A stretch of 38,672 nt of DNA, from positions 1-38,672 of the forward strand of contig CANEVO010000027.1 of assembly GCA_947442255.1 (NCBI GenBank), given 5' to 3'. The DNA is from Opitutia bacterium (GTDB lineage Bacteria; Verrucomicrobiota; Verrucomicrobiae; Opitutales; Opitutaceae). Of the stretch, positions 1 to 8,159 are shown one piece after another (position 1 is the stretch's first letter; every line of letters begins with the position of its first letter). Position numbers and translations under genes: made by a program. Under the pieces are notes generated by a model, which made no database searches, was not told the DNA's origin, and worked only from the letters and a program-made list of their open reading frames with translations.

Positions 1-464
1 GCCACGTTGCCGAAGGTGTCGGAAGACACGATCGCCTTCACGTTGGGCGCAATGCGCTGGAGGGTTTCCGCCTTGGCGGTACCTTCGCGCTCACCGGCCA
101 CGGTGAACTTCTCCAACTTGTAGATTTCCGACGTCAGTTCGAAGTCCGCGACCGCCCGCTGGCCGGCTGCGACCGAAACGGTGGTCCGCTTCGCATCCAA
201 GCCGGTAAAACTGGCGGCGATGGTCGCCGAACCGGCTGGAACGTTGCTGAGCTGAAAACGACCTTCACGGTCTGTCAGCGCGGTCTGGTTCGTGCCGACC
301 AACTCAACCACGGCACCTTGAAGGTAGCTCTTGGTGGCCGAGTTGCTGACCTGGCCGGTTATCGTGCCGGTGCTTCCGGCCTGACCAAAGGCCGCCAAAG
401 GCAGCAGCCATGCAGCAAGGAGGGCAAGTCGCCCTCGTTTAATTAGGGACACAATCATGTTCAT
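1..464 (-). CDS. TonB-dependent receptor, N-terminal part (cut by window edge)
   Basis: This is the first ~154 codons of an outer-membrane TonB-dependent receptor; the rest lies outside the left edge. Translation from ATG at 464 gives a signal peptide (MNMIVSLIKRGRLALLAAWL, then a hydrophobic core ending in AFGQA). A carboxypeptidase-regulatory-like/CNA-B-type beta domain follows (residues ~25-105, with TGQVSN, AVVELVGT, TDREGRF and NVPAG). After it comes EIYKLEKFTV and the plug opening (AETLQRIAPNVK, then SSDTFGNV), which is typical of the large receptor family of Opitutaceae. A second ATG at 458 (third codon) is an alternative start. Such receptors import bulky substrates, often saccharides or siderophores, but the substrate cannot be read from this part. 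A broken copy of the same N-terminus lies just upstream at 578-832. Confidence 0.85.
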   Translation of the reverse strand, partial: MNMIVSLIKRGRLALLAAWLLPLAAFGQAGSTGTITGQVSNSATKSYLQGAVVELVGTNQTALTDREGRFQLSNVPAGSATIAASFTGLDAKRTTVSVAAGQRAVADFELTSEIYKLEKFTVAGEREGTAKAETLQRIAPNVKAIVSSDTFGNV

Positions 465-577
465 ATATGTTCGGGTTGGTGTTCTGCACGGCCTAAGAGG
501 CAGGGCAAGGTGTATTGAAGGGACAGCTAATCCTTGCGAGTCCCACGACCATCGGCAAGAATATTTATTTGGCGTCG

Positions 578-832
578 TTAGCCCTTAAAATCGGCCATAA
601 CGGCAGGCACGCCTTCGAAAACAAAGCGGCCTGTGCGATCGGTCGTCGTCGATCGGCCCGTGCCGACCAATTCGACCGTCGCACCTTCGAGATAGGCTTT
701 GGTCGCGGAGTTGCTGACCTGACCGGTGCCAATTCCTGTACTTCCGGCCTGGCCGAGTGCCCCCAAGGGAAGCAAGCAGGCAACGAGGGCGGAAAGCCAT
801 CCTCGGCTGAGTTGAGACATGATCGTAGTCAT
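578..832 (-). pseudogene. Truncated duplicate of the TonB-dependent receptor N-terminus
   Basis: This 84-codon ORF starts at ATG 832 (or ATG 820) and reads as a close paralogue of the receptor at 1-464. It has a signal peptide (SALVACLLPLGALGQAG), then TGQVSNSATKAYLEG, ATVELVGTG, TDRTGRFVFEGVPA, matching the neighbour almost residue for residue. Similarity ends after ADFKG, where TAA falls where the intact gene reads Leu; a few bases before this, residues corresponding to GSATIAA are partly lost. No plug or barrel sequence follows in any frame before the next gene. It is probably the remnant of a tandem receptor duplication. If translated it would give a short exported beta-domain protein, so function cannot be wholly excluded. 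Confidence 0.72.
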
Positions 833-1105
833 GGGTAGTGTGGTGTTCGAGGCGCTAAACGAATTTGGCAGCGAACGGTTCTCGCAACCGGAGTCGAAAA
901 CTAAGGATTTTCATCGATTCTTTCATCCGAGGGTAACCATCTTGCAAAAAGCCCCTGAAAATTTGGTTCCCTCCGTTTTTGAAAATTGAGTCCTGCTGGA
1001 GCTATCGGCATCACCCGAGACACCCCTCTGCCATTCAGCCGCCGCCCCAACGCCATGCTTCCCGTTACCGCGAGCCATAGCTCCCGACTTAAACCCAAAT
1101 TAATC
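833..1105. other. Intergenic region between divergent receptor remnant and ceramidase gene
   Basis: This 273-base stretch is more AT-rich than its surroundings and separates the leftward receptor remnant from the rightward ceramidase-like gene, so it should hold both promoters. No convincing -35/-10 pair, operator or terminator could be picked out. An in-frame TTG at 986 would extend the downstream gene by 40 codons, but the extension has no signal-peptide character, so it is left as non-coding. Confidence 0.4.
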
Positions 1106-2461
1106 ATGACATTCCGATTCTGCCTCCTCTATTTTTGCGCATTCGCCTGGGTCATGGCCAGCGCTCAGCCATTGGCCGCCGCCGAACGCCTCTACGACGT
1201 CGGGATCGGCCGTATCGACATCACGCCTGACTACCCGATCCGGCTCACCGGCTACCTCATTCGCAAGACCGAATCAGAAGGCGTCGCCCAACACCTTTGG
1301 GCCAAGGCTCTCGCGATTGCCGCCACCCCGGCGGAGCCCTTCGTGCTCATCGCCGTCGACAATTGCGGGATCCCGGCCGCGATGCGCGAGGAGGTCCTGC
1401 GGCGCCTGAGTAATCGCGGCGCGGTCAGCGAACGTTTTGCCATCGCCTTCAGCCACACGCACAGTGGCCCCTGCATCACCGGAGTGCTCGAAAACATCTT
1501 CGCCCAGGACATTCCGCCCAACCAGAAAGCCACGATCGACCGTTATAGCCGGGAGTTGACCGACAAACTGGAGCAGGTCGGCCGCACTGCGCTTGGTTCC
1601 TTGCAACCGGCCCGGCTCGAATGGGGCATTGGCCAGGCAGGTTTCGCCGCCAATCGTCGGACGCCCGGCGGGCTGGTGGATCACGATCTCCCGATTCTGG
1701 CCGTCAAATCGCCGACGGGCGTGCTCCGCGCCATTCTGGCCAACTATGCCTGCCATTCCACGACTCTGGCTGGTGAGACCAATCAATTGCACGGTGACTG
1801 GGCCGGCTGTGCCCAGCAATCCATCGAAGCGAATCATCCGGGCGCGACCGCCCTGATCGCCATCGGCTGCGGCGCGGAGTGCAACCCTGAGCCGCGCACG
1901 GGAATCGATTACGCCGAACAGCACGGAAAGGCCATCGCCATCGAGGTCGACCGACTCCTCCGCGCGGGGCTGAAATCGATCACGGGCATCCCTGTCGGCC
2001 ATGCCCGCCGGATCGAACTTCCCTTCGACCGGCTGCCGACTCGCGCCGAGTGGGAGGAAAAAACGAAGAACGCCCAAGTGGGCATCGCCTATCATGCTCG
2101 CAAGAATCTCGCCCGGCTCGACCGCGGCGAGAAACTGCCCACCCACCTCCCCTATCTCGTACAAGCTTGGAGCTTCGGTCAGGACCTCGCCATGGTGTTC
2201 TTGCCCGGCGAAGTGGTCGGAGACTACTCGCTCCGCCTCAAACGGGAATTCGATGCCAAACGGATGTGGGTCAATGGCTACTCGAACGACGCGCCCGCCT
2301 ACATTCCGTCGCGCCGCGTGCTGGCCCTCGGAGGTTACGAAGGCGGCGGGGCCATGGTCTACTATGATCAACCCACCCGCTTCGCGACGGAGGTCGAGGA
2401 ACTGATCGTCAGCGCCGTTCGCGACGTGGTCCCTGCCGCTTTTCTGGCCACCCGGCAATAA
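1106..2461 (+). CDS. Secreted neutral/alkaline ceramidase-like hydrolase
   Basis: The protein has 451 residues and an N-terminal signal peptide (hydrophobic residues ~4-25 ending in AAAE). ATG 1106 was chosen over the longer TTG 986 because it puts the signal peptide at the N-terminus. The body matches the N-terminal catalytic domain of neutral/alkaline non-lysosomal ceramidases (PF04734). It has SHTHSGP (~116-122) and NYACHSTT (~213-220) with zinc-binding His, GCGAECNP (~254-261) at the position of the nucleophile loop, FLPGE with a likely zinc-binding Glu, and a late GYSNDAPAY/GGYEGGGAMVYY region supplying Tyr. The usual C-terminal immunoglobulin-like domain is absent, as in many verrucomicrobial and planctomycetal homologues. 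The family hydrolyses amide bonds such as that of ceramide; the substrate here is unknown and need not be a sphingolipid. The canonical nucleophile Ser is not obvious in GCGAECNP. Confidence 0.83.
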   Translation: MTFRFCLLYFCAFAWVMASAQPLAAAERLYDVGIGRIDITPDYPIRLTGYLIRKTESEGVAQHLWAKALAIAATPAEPFVLIAVDNCGIPAAMREEVLRRLSNRGAVSERFAIAFSHTHSGPCITGVLENIFAQDIPPNQKATIDRYSRELTDKLEQVGRTALGSLQPARLEWGIGQAGFAANRRTPGGLVDHDLPILAVKSPTGVLRAILANYACHSTTLAGETNQLHGDWAGCAQQSIEANHPGATALIAIGCGAECNPEPRTGIDYAEQHGKAIAIEVDRLLRAGLKSITGIPVGHARRIELPFDRLPTRAEWEEKTKNAQVGIAYHARKNLARLDRGEKLPTHLPYLVQAWSFGQDLAMVFLPGEVVGDYSLRLKREFDAKRMWVNGYSNDAPAYIPSRRVLALGGYEGGGAMVYYDQPTRFATEVEELIVSAVRDVVPAAFLATRQ

Positions 2462-2534
2462 CCGGCAGGTTTTCTCCGCGTTTCCCGAATCGGCGGGCGT
2501 CGAACGAATAGCCTGACCCGGGCGCGAACGAGGC

Positions 2535-3179
2535 TCACGGCTTTCTCGATCTGCCCGCCCGCCGTCCAAAGATCCACCACAGGGCGACCGAGAGCACCAG
2601 CGTGGCAAGAAAAGTCAGAATGGCCGTCTTGGCGGAATCGTCGGCAGCCATCGAATAGATCACAGAAACGACAAAATTTGGCAGCAACGTCGCCCAGAAT
2701 ATCCGCCGCACCGGGACTCCGGCGGCGGCGGCGATGATGACGGTGGTCTCGGCCATGACCGGCACGCTGCGCCAGCATGCCAGCGTCAGCGCGAGCCGCT
2801 GCTGGAGGCTTTCGCGCAACCGCGCCAGTTCAGCCTCGGGAAAAAATTTGGGCGCCACCCGGCCCACCGCGACCCGGCCGATCCAGCCGGCCGCCAGCAC
2901 CCCGATGCTCAGCCCCACCGTGCCGCCGATGATGCCGGCCACCGGACCGGATTTCGCCGCGAGAAACATCACGACGAGCGTGGACGGAACCGGCGCCACC
3001 GAATCGGCCGCGAGCAGCATCACGGCAATCACGATCAACCCGCCCGCCTGATTTTCCCGCGACTTCAGCAGCGGCAGGACCAAATCCTCTCCGAAAAGGA
3101 CGAACGGCGCGGACACCAGCGCCATGATAAACATGACGAAGAGCACAACTTTGAGCACGGTCGGACTCGGAATTTTCAC
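2535..3179 (-). CDS. VTT-domain (DedA/TVP38-like) membrane protein
   Basis: The product has 214 residues from a GTG start at 3179 and about five hydrophobic segments (residues ~9-30, 47-75, 80-100, 140-158, 185-203). The central LACWRSVPVMAET and the following AAAAGVPVRRIFWATLLPNF resemble the re-entrant Arg-Pro-Gly region of the SNARE-associated/VTT superfamily, although the usual G-R-F/I-P pattern is altered. Related proteins act in envelope homeostasis or lipid flipping; no specific role can be assigned. It ends 74 bases from the convergent ceramidase gene. The C-terminus is basic (GRRAGRSRK). Alternative: an unrelated polytopic membrane protein. Confidence 0.66.
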   Translation of the reverse strand: MKIPSPTVLKVVLFVMFIMALVSAPFVLFGEDLVLPLLKSRENQAGGLIVIAVMLLAADSVAPVPSTLVVMFLAAKSGPVAGIIGGTVGLSIGVLAAGWIGRVAVGRVAPKFFPEAELARLRESLQQRLALTLACWRSVPVMAETTVIIAAAAGVPVRRIFWATLLPNFVVSVIYSMAADDSAKTAILTFLATLVLSVALWWIFGRRAGRSRKP

Positions 3180-3313
3180 GGCTGGAGCGGGCGGCGCTTA
3201 ACTCGTCGGATCCCGTCGTGCCGGGCGGAAATCGCCCGGCCAAGGTTTCGCCCGGCAAACCCCACGGACCGCATCGGATCCAAAAGACGGAGTGCCATTC
3301 GGATCTTCCACGT

Positions 3314-4882
3314 TCACCGGGGTGCCTTGCCGGTCAGGCGCGCAACAAACTTGATCGCGTAAAGGTAGGCGCGTTCGCGCACCTGCATCGGATCGCCCGC
3401 AGCCCCCTCAATCCCAAGTTCGGAGATATCATCAAGCACCCCGCCCTCCAAGGGGTGCATTGCGATCCACGTGAGAAGTTTGACCAGTTTGTCCGTCGGG
3501 TAGATGTCGGTCAGCCGTTCAAGTACGACCAAGGGCATGTAACTCTCGACCGGCAGCTGGATCGTGTCGGGGACGGCGGCAACATAGAGGATGTTACGCA
3601 CGCGCTGCACGTCATCTGGCTCCAGGCCGGGACCCCAGCCGGGAAATTTGTCGCGGACCCCATCGAGCTGCTTTTTGACGTACTCGTCCGGCTCTTCCTC
3701 CGCCGGTGCGATGGGCGACACCACGCCATTGTCGGGCGGGACACGATAATTCAAACCCGCGACATCGGCGGCCGTGATCGCCGTCCACGAAGTCGGCGCC
3801 GGTCGGGCCACGGGCGCAGACGGGGCTGGCGACTCGGCGGGCGCGGCGGCAACCGGGGCCGGAGTGGACGAAGGCGCGGGGCCCGGTGGAGTCGCCGGCG
3901 CGGCCACTGGCGCGGGAACGACCGGTGGCGTGACCGCTACCGGGGGCGGTGCGGGAGGGGGTGCTGCCACCGGGGCCGGCGGGACGACAGCCGGCGCCGG
4001 AGTCGGTACGATCGGCTTGGGCGTCACCTTCTCCTTCTTGGGCGCGGCGTCCACTCCCACCGCAATCCGACCGCGGTATTCCGCCAGCAAACCGACGGCC
4101 AGCCAGGCGGCCAGCACCGGGAAGAGCCAAAGTTTACCCGCGCGGGCTGCGAACCGCTGTTGTGCATCCCAACGAAAAAGCTTCGCGCCCGCCAGACAGC
4201 CGGCGACGCCGATCAACCCGAGCGCGAGCAGGCTGAAGCGCGCGCCCATGATGCCGTTTCCGGTCACCGCGGCCTGCATGGCCTCGACGGCATAACGCCC
4301 GGGGAAAAACGCCGACACATGCTGCGCCCATTCGGGCAGACTGGCGAGTTGTACCGCCACACCCCCGATGATCAGCATGGGCAAAAAGATGCACTGCCCC
4401 AAGGCCTGCACCGCGGGAACGTTATCCGCCATCATCGCGATCACCAGCCCAAGGCCGATCAACGCAAACGACACCATCGTGAAGGCCACCCACAAGTCGA
4501 AGGGATGCGCCGGCAGAGTCATCCCGATCGCGAGGGCCAGTCCGATCTGCAGCATACCCGCGGTCAGCACGATGAGGTACCGCGCCACTACCGTGCTCGT
4601 CACGACGGCCCACGTCGGTACCGGGGCAAGGCGGTAGCGCCGCCACACGCCGCGTTCCCGTTCGCTCACCAAGGTCGTCGGCAGGCCAAAACACGCGCCG
4701 CCGAGCACACTCACGGTCAGCAGTTCACCCATATGCCGCAGCAACGGCACGTTCTCGTGACGGTAGAGCACCCAGAAGGCCACGAGGAAGATCAGGGGAA
4801 AGAGATACCCGTAGAGCAGCCCCATCTTGTTCCGGAAATGGAGCCGCAAGGAAATAGCGAGGTGTTCAATCAGGCCGTTCAC
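3314..4882 (-). CDS. ABC-2 type permease with Pro-rich linker and C-terminal domain
   Basis: The permease partner of the ATPase just upstream (54-base gap) has 522 residues from GTG 4882. The GTG start gives the usual cytoplasmic N-terminal helix (IEHLAISLRLHFRNKMGLL); no ATG is available at that point. Six ABC-2 membrane helices occupy ~22-235, with ERERGVWRRYRLAP (~74-87) and FFPGRYAVEAM (~192-202) as family motifs. Unusually there is a seventh hydrophobic helix (~251-268), then a Pro/Ala/Val-rich linker (~281-364), then an unrecognised ~158-residue domain (PDNGVVSPIAP ... DDISELGIEG). A seventh helix would place linker and domain outside the cytoplasm; this is inference from topology. The complex should be a drug, polymer or lipid exporter of unknown substrate. 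Confidence 0.85.
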   Translation of the reverse strand: MNGLIEHLAISLRLHFRNKMGLLYGYLFPLIFLVAFWVLYRHENVPLLRHMGELLTVSVLGGACFGLPTTLVSERERGVWRRYRLAPVPTWAVVTSTVVARYLIVLTAGMLQIGLALAIGMTLPAHPFDLWVAFTMVSFALIGLGLVIAMMADNVPAVQALGQCIFLPMLIIGGVAVQLASLPEWAQHVSAFFPGRYAVEAMQAAVTGNGIMGARFSLLALGLIGVAGCLAGAKLFRWDAQQRFAARAGKLWLFPVLAAWLAVGLLAEYRGRIAVGVDAAPKKEKVTPKPIVPTPAPAVVPPAPVAAPPPAPPPVAVTPPVVPAPVAAPATPPGPAPSSTPAPVAAAPAESPAPSAPVARPAPTSWTAITAADVAGLNYRVPPDNGVVSPIAPAEEEPDEYVKKQLDGVRDKFPGWGPGLEPDDVQRVRNILYVAAVPDTIQLPVESYMPLVVLERLTDIYPTDKLVKLLTWIAMHPLEGGVLDDISELGIEGAAGDPMQVRERAYLYAIKFVARLTGKAPR

Positions 4883-4935
4883 GTCGAGAGGGGTCGAAAA
4901 TTCATCGGGGAAGTCACGATTTGGTTGCGGACGGC

Positions 4936-5898
4936 TTAGACGCCGGCTGTTTCCCGCGGAGTGTCCTTGGCGGCAGTCGAGGCAAACCCAGCGGCCCCAT
5001 GCGTCAGCCGGAGAAAGACGTCCTCGAGCGAGGCCTTGCGCACCTGCAGATCCATAATCTCGACCTTCCGCTCGGCCAGCCATTGGGTAAGGGCCGCGAG
5101 CGCCGGGGTTGCGTTCCGCACCCGGAACCGCGCCACCACACCGTCGCAGGCGAGCTCCTCCACGCCGGGAATCCGCCCCAACTGCCCGGCATCGAGTGGC
5201 TGCGCTGTTACCAGTGTGACGGACTGGGTCGCGCTCGACTGGGCAATCAATTCCCGCGGCGCCCCCTGGGCCACCACGCGACCGTGATCGATGATCGCGA
5301 TGCGATCGCACAGCTGCTCCGCCTCATCCAGGTAATGGGTGGTGAGCAGCACCGTGTAACCCTCGTGCTTCATCCGCGCGATCTCGCCGTGCAGTTCGCG
5401 GCGCGACTGCGGATCGAGGCCCGTGGTCGGCTCGTCGAGCAACACGAGTTCCGGGCGGTTCACAAACGCCAGCGCCAGCGCGAGCCGCTGCCGCTGTCCG
5501 CCCGAGAGCGTGTCGAAATGCGCATCCGCCTTCTCGATCAGTCCGAACCTTTCCAGCAACGTCGCCGGAGCCGTACGATTCTCATAAAAGGAGCCGAAAA
5601 GCCGCAGGGCCTCCCGCGGCGTGATCTTGTCCTGCAAAGACGTGCTTTGCAGCGCCACCCCGATCTTCTGCTTCACCTTGTTGGTCTGGCGCCGGGCATC
5701 GAGCCCGCAAACCACGAGTTCCCCGGCGTCCGGCTCGCGCAAGCCGATCAGGCACTCGAGCGTGGTGGTCTTCCCCGCTCCGTTCGGACCCAGCAGGCCG
5801 AAGATTTCGCCGGCCTGGATCTCGAAGCTCGCTCCGCGCACCGCCTCGACGGCGCCGTAACGTTTCTTCAAATCGCGGACAACAACTTTGGCGGGCAT
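4936..5898 (-). CDS. ABC transporter ATP-binding protein (DrrA/CcmA type)
   Basis: The 320-residue ATPase drives the ABC-2 permease encoded directly downstream. Its nucleotide-binding domain is complete: Walker A GPNGAGKTT (37-45), Q-loop near VALQSTSLQ, signature LSGGQ (131-135), Walker B LVLLDEP (151-157), D-loop GLDP and H-loop TTHYLDEAEQL (His 188). A ~100-residue C-terminal extension (SSATQSVTLVTAQPL onwards, with IMDLQVRKASLEDVFLRLT) is the regulatory tail seen in DrrA-type exporters. ATG 5898 is the first in-frame start with a normal beta-strand opening (AKVVVRDLKKRYG). The two genes form an apparent two-gene operon on the minus strand. Confidence 0.94.
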   Translation of the reverse strand: MPAKVVVRDLKKRYGAVEAVRGASFEIQAGEIFGLLGPNGAGKTTTLECLIGLREPDAGELVVCGLDARRQTNKVKQKIGVALQSTSLQDKITPREALRLFGSFYENRTAPATLLERFGLIEKADAHFDTLSGGQRQRLALALAFVNRPELVLLDEPTTGLDPQSRRELHGEIARMKHEGYTVLLTTHYLDEAEQLCDRIAIIDHGRVVAQGAPRELIAQSSATQSVTLVTAQPLDAGQLGRIPGVEELACDGVVARFRVRNATPALAALTQWLAERKVEIMDLQVRKASLEDVFLRLTHGAAGFASTAAKDTPRETAGV

Positions 5899-6147
5899 GG
5901 TTTGAGCGGAAAGACGCGTGGATAGGTGTTACGTATCGCGGGAACAAGCCGTTTCGGGTGGATTTGACTCCAAACATCCACGCCGACCACCCAGCAACCT
6001 CGCGCGCGAGGCGCGGTCTCTCTCAGGAAATAAACCTGGCCGGGCGGTATCATGCCGCGGGTTCTTCCGGTCGGACCGACGCGAACCGGAGACAAAAGAA
6101 GATGGATTTTCGTACGGCGGCGAGGCAGGTTCGTCGCGCTTCACCCC

Positions 6148-6849
6148 ATGAAACTTCGCCTCCTTGTCCTGGTCGTCGCCCTGGCCTCCTCCGTTTTCGC
6201 CGGAGCAGCCGCCGAGAATCAACTCACCGCCGCGGAGAAGTCCGCCGGCTGGGAACTGCTGTTCGACGGCCGGACGTTCCACGGCTGGCGGGGCTACCGG
6301 CAAAAAGGCCCGCCGGAAGCCGGCTGGGCCATCGTGGAAGGCACCTTGAAAACGGTGCCGAAGGTCAAGGGCGTTGAACTCATCACGGACCGGACGTTCA
6401 CCGATTTTGAACTCAGCTGGGACTGGAAGATTGCCGTGGCTGGAAACAACGGCGTGAAATATTTCGTCAACGAGGACCGGCCGAAGGCGCCCGGCCATGA
6501 GTATCAGATGATCGACGACGCCCGGCACCCCGACGGAAAAATCGGACCGCTCCGCCAGACCGGTTCTTTTTACGACGTGTTGCCGCCCGCCGCTGACAAG
6601 CCGCTGCGGGAGCCCGGCGAGTGGAACACCTCCCGCATCCTCGTTCGCGGCAAACACGTCGAGCACTGGCTCAACGGCAAAAAAATCCTGGCCTACGAAC
6701 TCGGCAATTCCGCGGTAAAAGCCGGCCTGGCGAAAAGCAAATTCAACGACCAGCCGGGCTTCGGCGACAAGATCACCGGTCCCATCATGCTGACCTACCA
6801 TCAGGACGAGTGCTGGTTTCGCAATCTGAAGATCCGCTCGCTCAAGTAA
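6148..6849 (+). CDS. Secreted DUF1080 (3-keto-disaccharide hydrolase-type) protein
   Basis: The protein has 233 residues with a signal peptide (KLRLLVLVVALASSVFAGAAA). ATG 6148 was chosen because it starts exactly at that peptide; the ORF is open further upstream to 6052. The mature part is the jelly-roll domain PF06439, recognised from GWELLFDGRTFHGWRGY near the start, ITDRTFTDFELSWDWKI, NNGVKYFV, the GHEYQMIDD segment, and the end YHQDECWFRNLKIRSL. Members act on 3-keto-glycosides or otherwise bind sugars in the periplasm and are heavily amplified in Verrucomicrobiota and Planctomycetota. It stands alone, about 150 bases before the Kelch protein on the same strand; a shared role in carbohydrate use is possible but not shown. 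Confidence 0.9.
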   Translation: MKLRLLVLVVALASSVFAGAAAENQLTAAEKSAGWELLFDGRTFHGWRGYRQKGPPEAGWAIVEGTLKTVPKVKGVELITDRTFTDFELSWDWKIAVAGNNGVKYFVNEDRPKAPGHEYQMIDDARHPDGKIGPLRQTGSFYDVLPPAADKPLREPGEWNTSRILVRGKHVEHWLNGKKILAYELGNSAVKAGLAKSKFNDQPGFGDKITGPIMLTYHQDECWFRNLKIRSLK

Positions 6850-6869
6850 GCGGCCGTTTTTCCGGCCGC
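6850..6869 (+). terminator. Short GC hairpin after the DUF1080 gene
   Basis: A perfect 7-bp stem (GCGGCCG at 6850-6856 with CGGCCGC at 6863-6869) with a T-rich six-base loop starts immediately after the stop codon. No U-tract follows on either strand, so it is only a weak terminator candidate or an mRNA 3'-end stabiliser. Confidence 0.35.
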
Positions 6870-6997
6870 AGCCCAGGCGCGTCGCCGTGGAGCATTCGGC
6901 GTCAAGCGCGCCAAGCCGGTTAGGATCTGTCTCGGATTCCCCGCGCTGAAACCTTTCCCCCCCCGTCCCTCCCTCCACCGGCCAAGCCCCGTCCACC

Positions 6998-8065
6998 ATG
7001 ACCCCTGCATCTCCTTGCCTGCGCACTTCCGGCAATCTCCCCCACCACCGCCGGGCGGCCGTGCGCTCCGTGACCGGCGCCATCCTCGGTCTGCTCGCGT
7101 TGCCTCTGCTGGCCGCCCAGGCACCGAATTGGACCAGGGAGGTGGAACACGCGGCCTGGAAGGCCCGCGATTCGTCCGGCGAAACCGTTTTCAAGGACCA
7201 GCTCTGGCTGATGGGAGGTTGGTTCGATTCCTACCACGAACCGCCCCGCGATGTCTGGAGTTCCGCCGACGGCAAGTCGTGGAAGCTGGTGACCGCGGAA
7301 GCGCCGTGGCGCCACGCCGACCTGCCCATGACCACCGCGTCCGCCGACCGCATGTGGATGATGGGCGGCTGGCATAACGGGCGCCTGCCGGACGCCTCGG
7401 CCAGCAATCAGGTGTGGTCCACACGCGACGGCGCCAAATGGGAACTCGTGACCGAACACGCCGGCTGGAGCCCCCGCATCGCGGCCGGATGTGAGTATTT
7501 CAACGGCAGGCTCTGGATCGTCGGCGGCGTGGAAAAATATTATTTCGGCGACGAGAAGAGCCTGAAGAACGACGTCTGGTCTTCTAGCGATGGCAAAACA
7601 TGGGAGAGCGCCACGGATGCCGCGCCGTGGGCGCCCCGCGCCTACCATCAGGTCGTCGCCTTTCGCGGTAAGCTCTGGGTGTTGGGCGGCGGCAATTACC
7701 TTCCGGGTTACAAGGCGTTCAACGACGTCTGGTCCTCGCCCGATGGCAAAAACTGGACCCAGACCACCGAGCGCGCGCCGTGGAATCCGCGGATGTGGTT
7801 TTCCGCCGTCGTCTATCGGGACCGCCTTTGGGTGCTCGGCGGATGGTCGAACAATCCCTCGCTGAACTGGAACGATGTCTGGTACACGGAGAACGGCCGC
7901 GACTGGCATCAACTGGAGACAAAGGACATCTGGTCCAAGCGTCACGAGCAGTCGGCCTACGTGCTCCACGACAAGATTTGGGTCGCAGCGGGTAACGCCC
8001 GGCCGCTCCAGAACGATGTCTGGTCCCTCACGCTGCCCACCGACTGGGGCAAGCAGGGAAAGTAA
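6998..8065 (+). CDS. Secreted Kelch-repeat-like beta-propeller protein
   Basis: The protein has 355 residues. A long basic N-region is followed by a signal peptide core (TGAILGLLALPLLAAQ); a GTG about 21 codons downstream would give a more ordinary signal peptide and is a possible true start. The rest is made of about six Kelch-type blades of ~50-60 residues, each containing a variant of DVWSSxDGKxW, then APWxPR, then LWVLGG. Good copies are seen near residues 85-95, 185-200, 235-255 and 285-305. Such extracytoplasmic propellers are binding platforms or galactose-oxidase-like folds, but no copper-oxidase residues are apparent. The conserved Asp-Gly-Lys/Arg-x-W turn recalls Asp-box or Kelch turns. 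The ligand is unknown. Confidence 0.8.
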   Translation: MTPASPCLRTSGNLPHHRRAAVRSVTGAILGLLALPLLAAQAPNWTREVEHAAWKARDSSGETVFKDQLWLMGGWFDSYHEPPRDVWSSADGKSWKLVTAEAPWRHADLPMTTASADRMWMMGGWHNGRLPDASASNQVWSTRDGAKWELVTEHAGWSPRIAAGCEYFNGRLWIVGGVEKYYFGDEKSLKNDVWSSSDGKTWESATDAAPWAPRAYHQVVAFRGKLWVLGGGNYLPGYKAFNDVWSSPDGKNWTQTTERAPWNPRMWFSAVVYRDRLWVLGGWSNNPSLNWNDVWYTENGRDWHQLETKDIWSKRHEQSAYVLHDKIWVAAGNARPLQNDVWSLTLPTDWGKQGK

Positions 8066-8116
8066 TCTCTCCCCGAGACGGCGCCGGCCGCGCATACGGC
8101 CGGGCCGGGGCAAAAA

Positions 8117-8141
8117 AACGCCGCCGGAATTCGGCGGCGTT
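8117..8141. terminator. Intrinsic terminator between convergent genes
   Basis: A perfect 10-bp stem (AACGCCGCCG at 8117-8126 with CGGCGGCGTT at 8132-8141) has a five-base loop. On the minus strand it is followed by seven T (the A run at 8112-8118), which makes it a textbook terminator for the leftward cytochrome b562-like gene ending at 8160. The hairpin also lies 51 bases past the stop of the Kelch gene and may help end that transcript. Confidence 0.85.
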
Positions 8142-8159
8142 CGATGCGAACAAAAAGGC

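Noticed and set aside
1274..2608. 444-codon open frame on the minus strand
   Set aside because: It is antisense to the ceramidase-like gene, which has clear catalytic motifs; the antisense product has none.
3218..4939. 573-codon open frame on the plus strand with a long Arg/Gly-rich middle
   Set aside because: It lies opposite the ABC-2 permease. Its Arg/Gly-rich part is simply the complement of the Pro/Ala linker codons.
7210..7245. GGTTCGATTCC string, like a tRNA T-loop
   Set aside because: It lies inside the Kelch repeat coding sequence, with no acceptor or anticodon arms around it.
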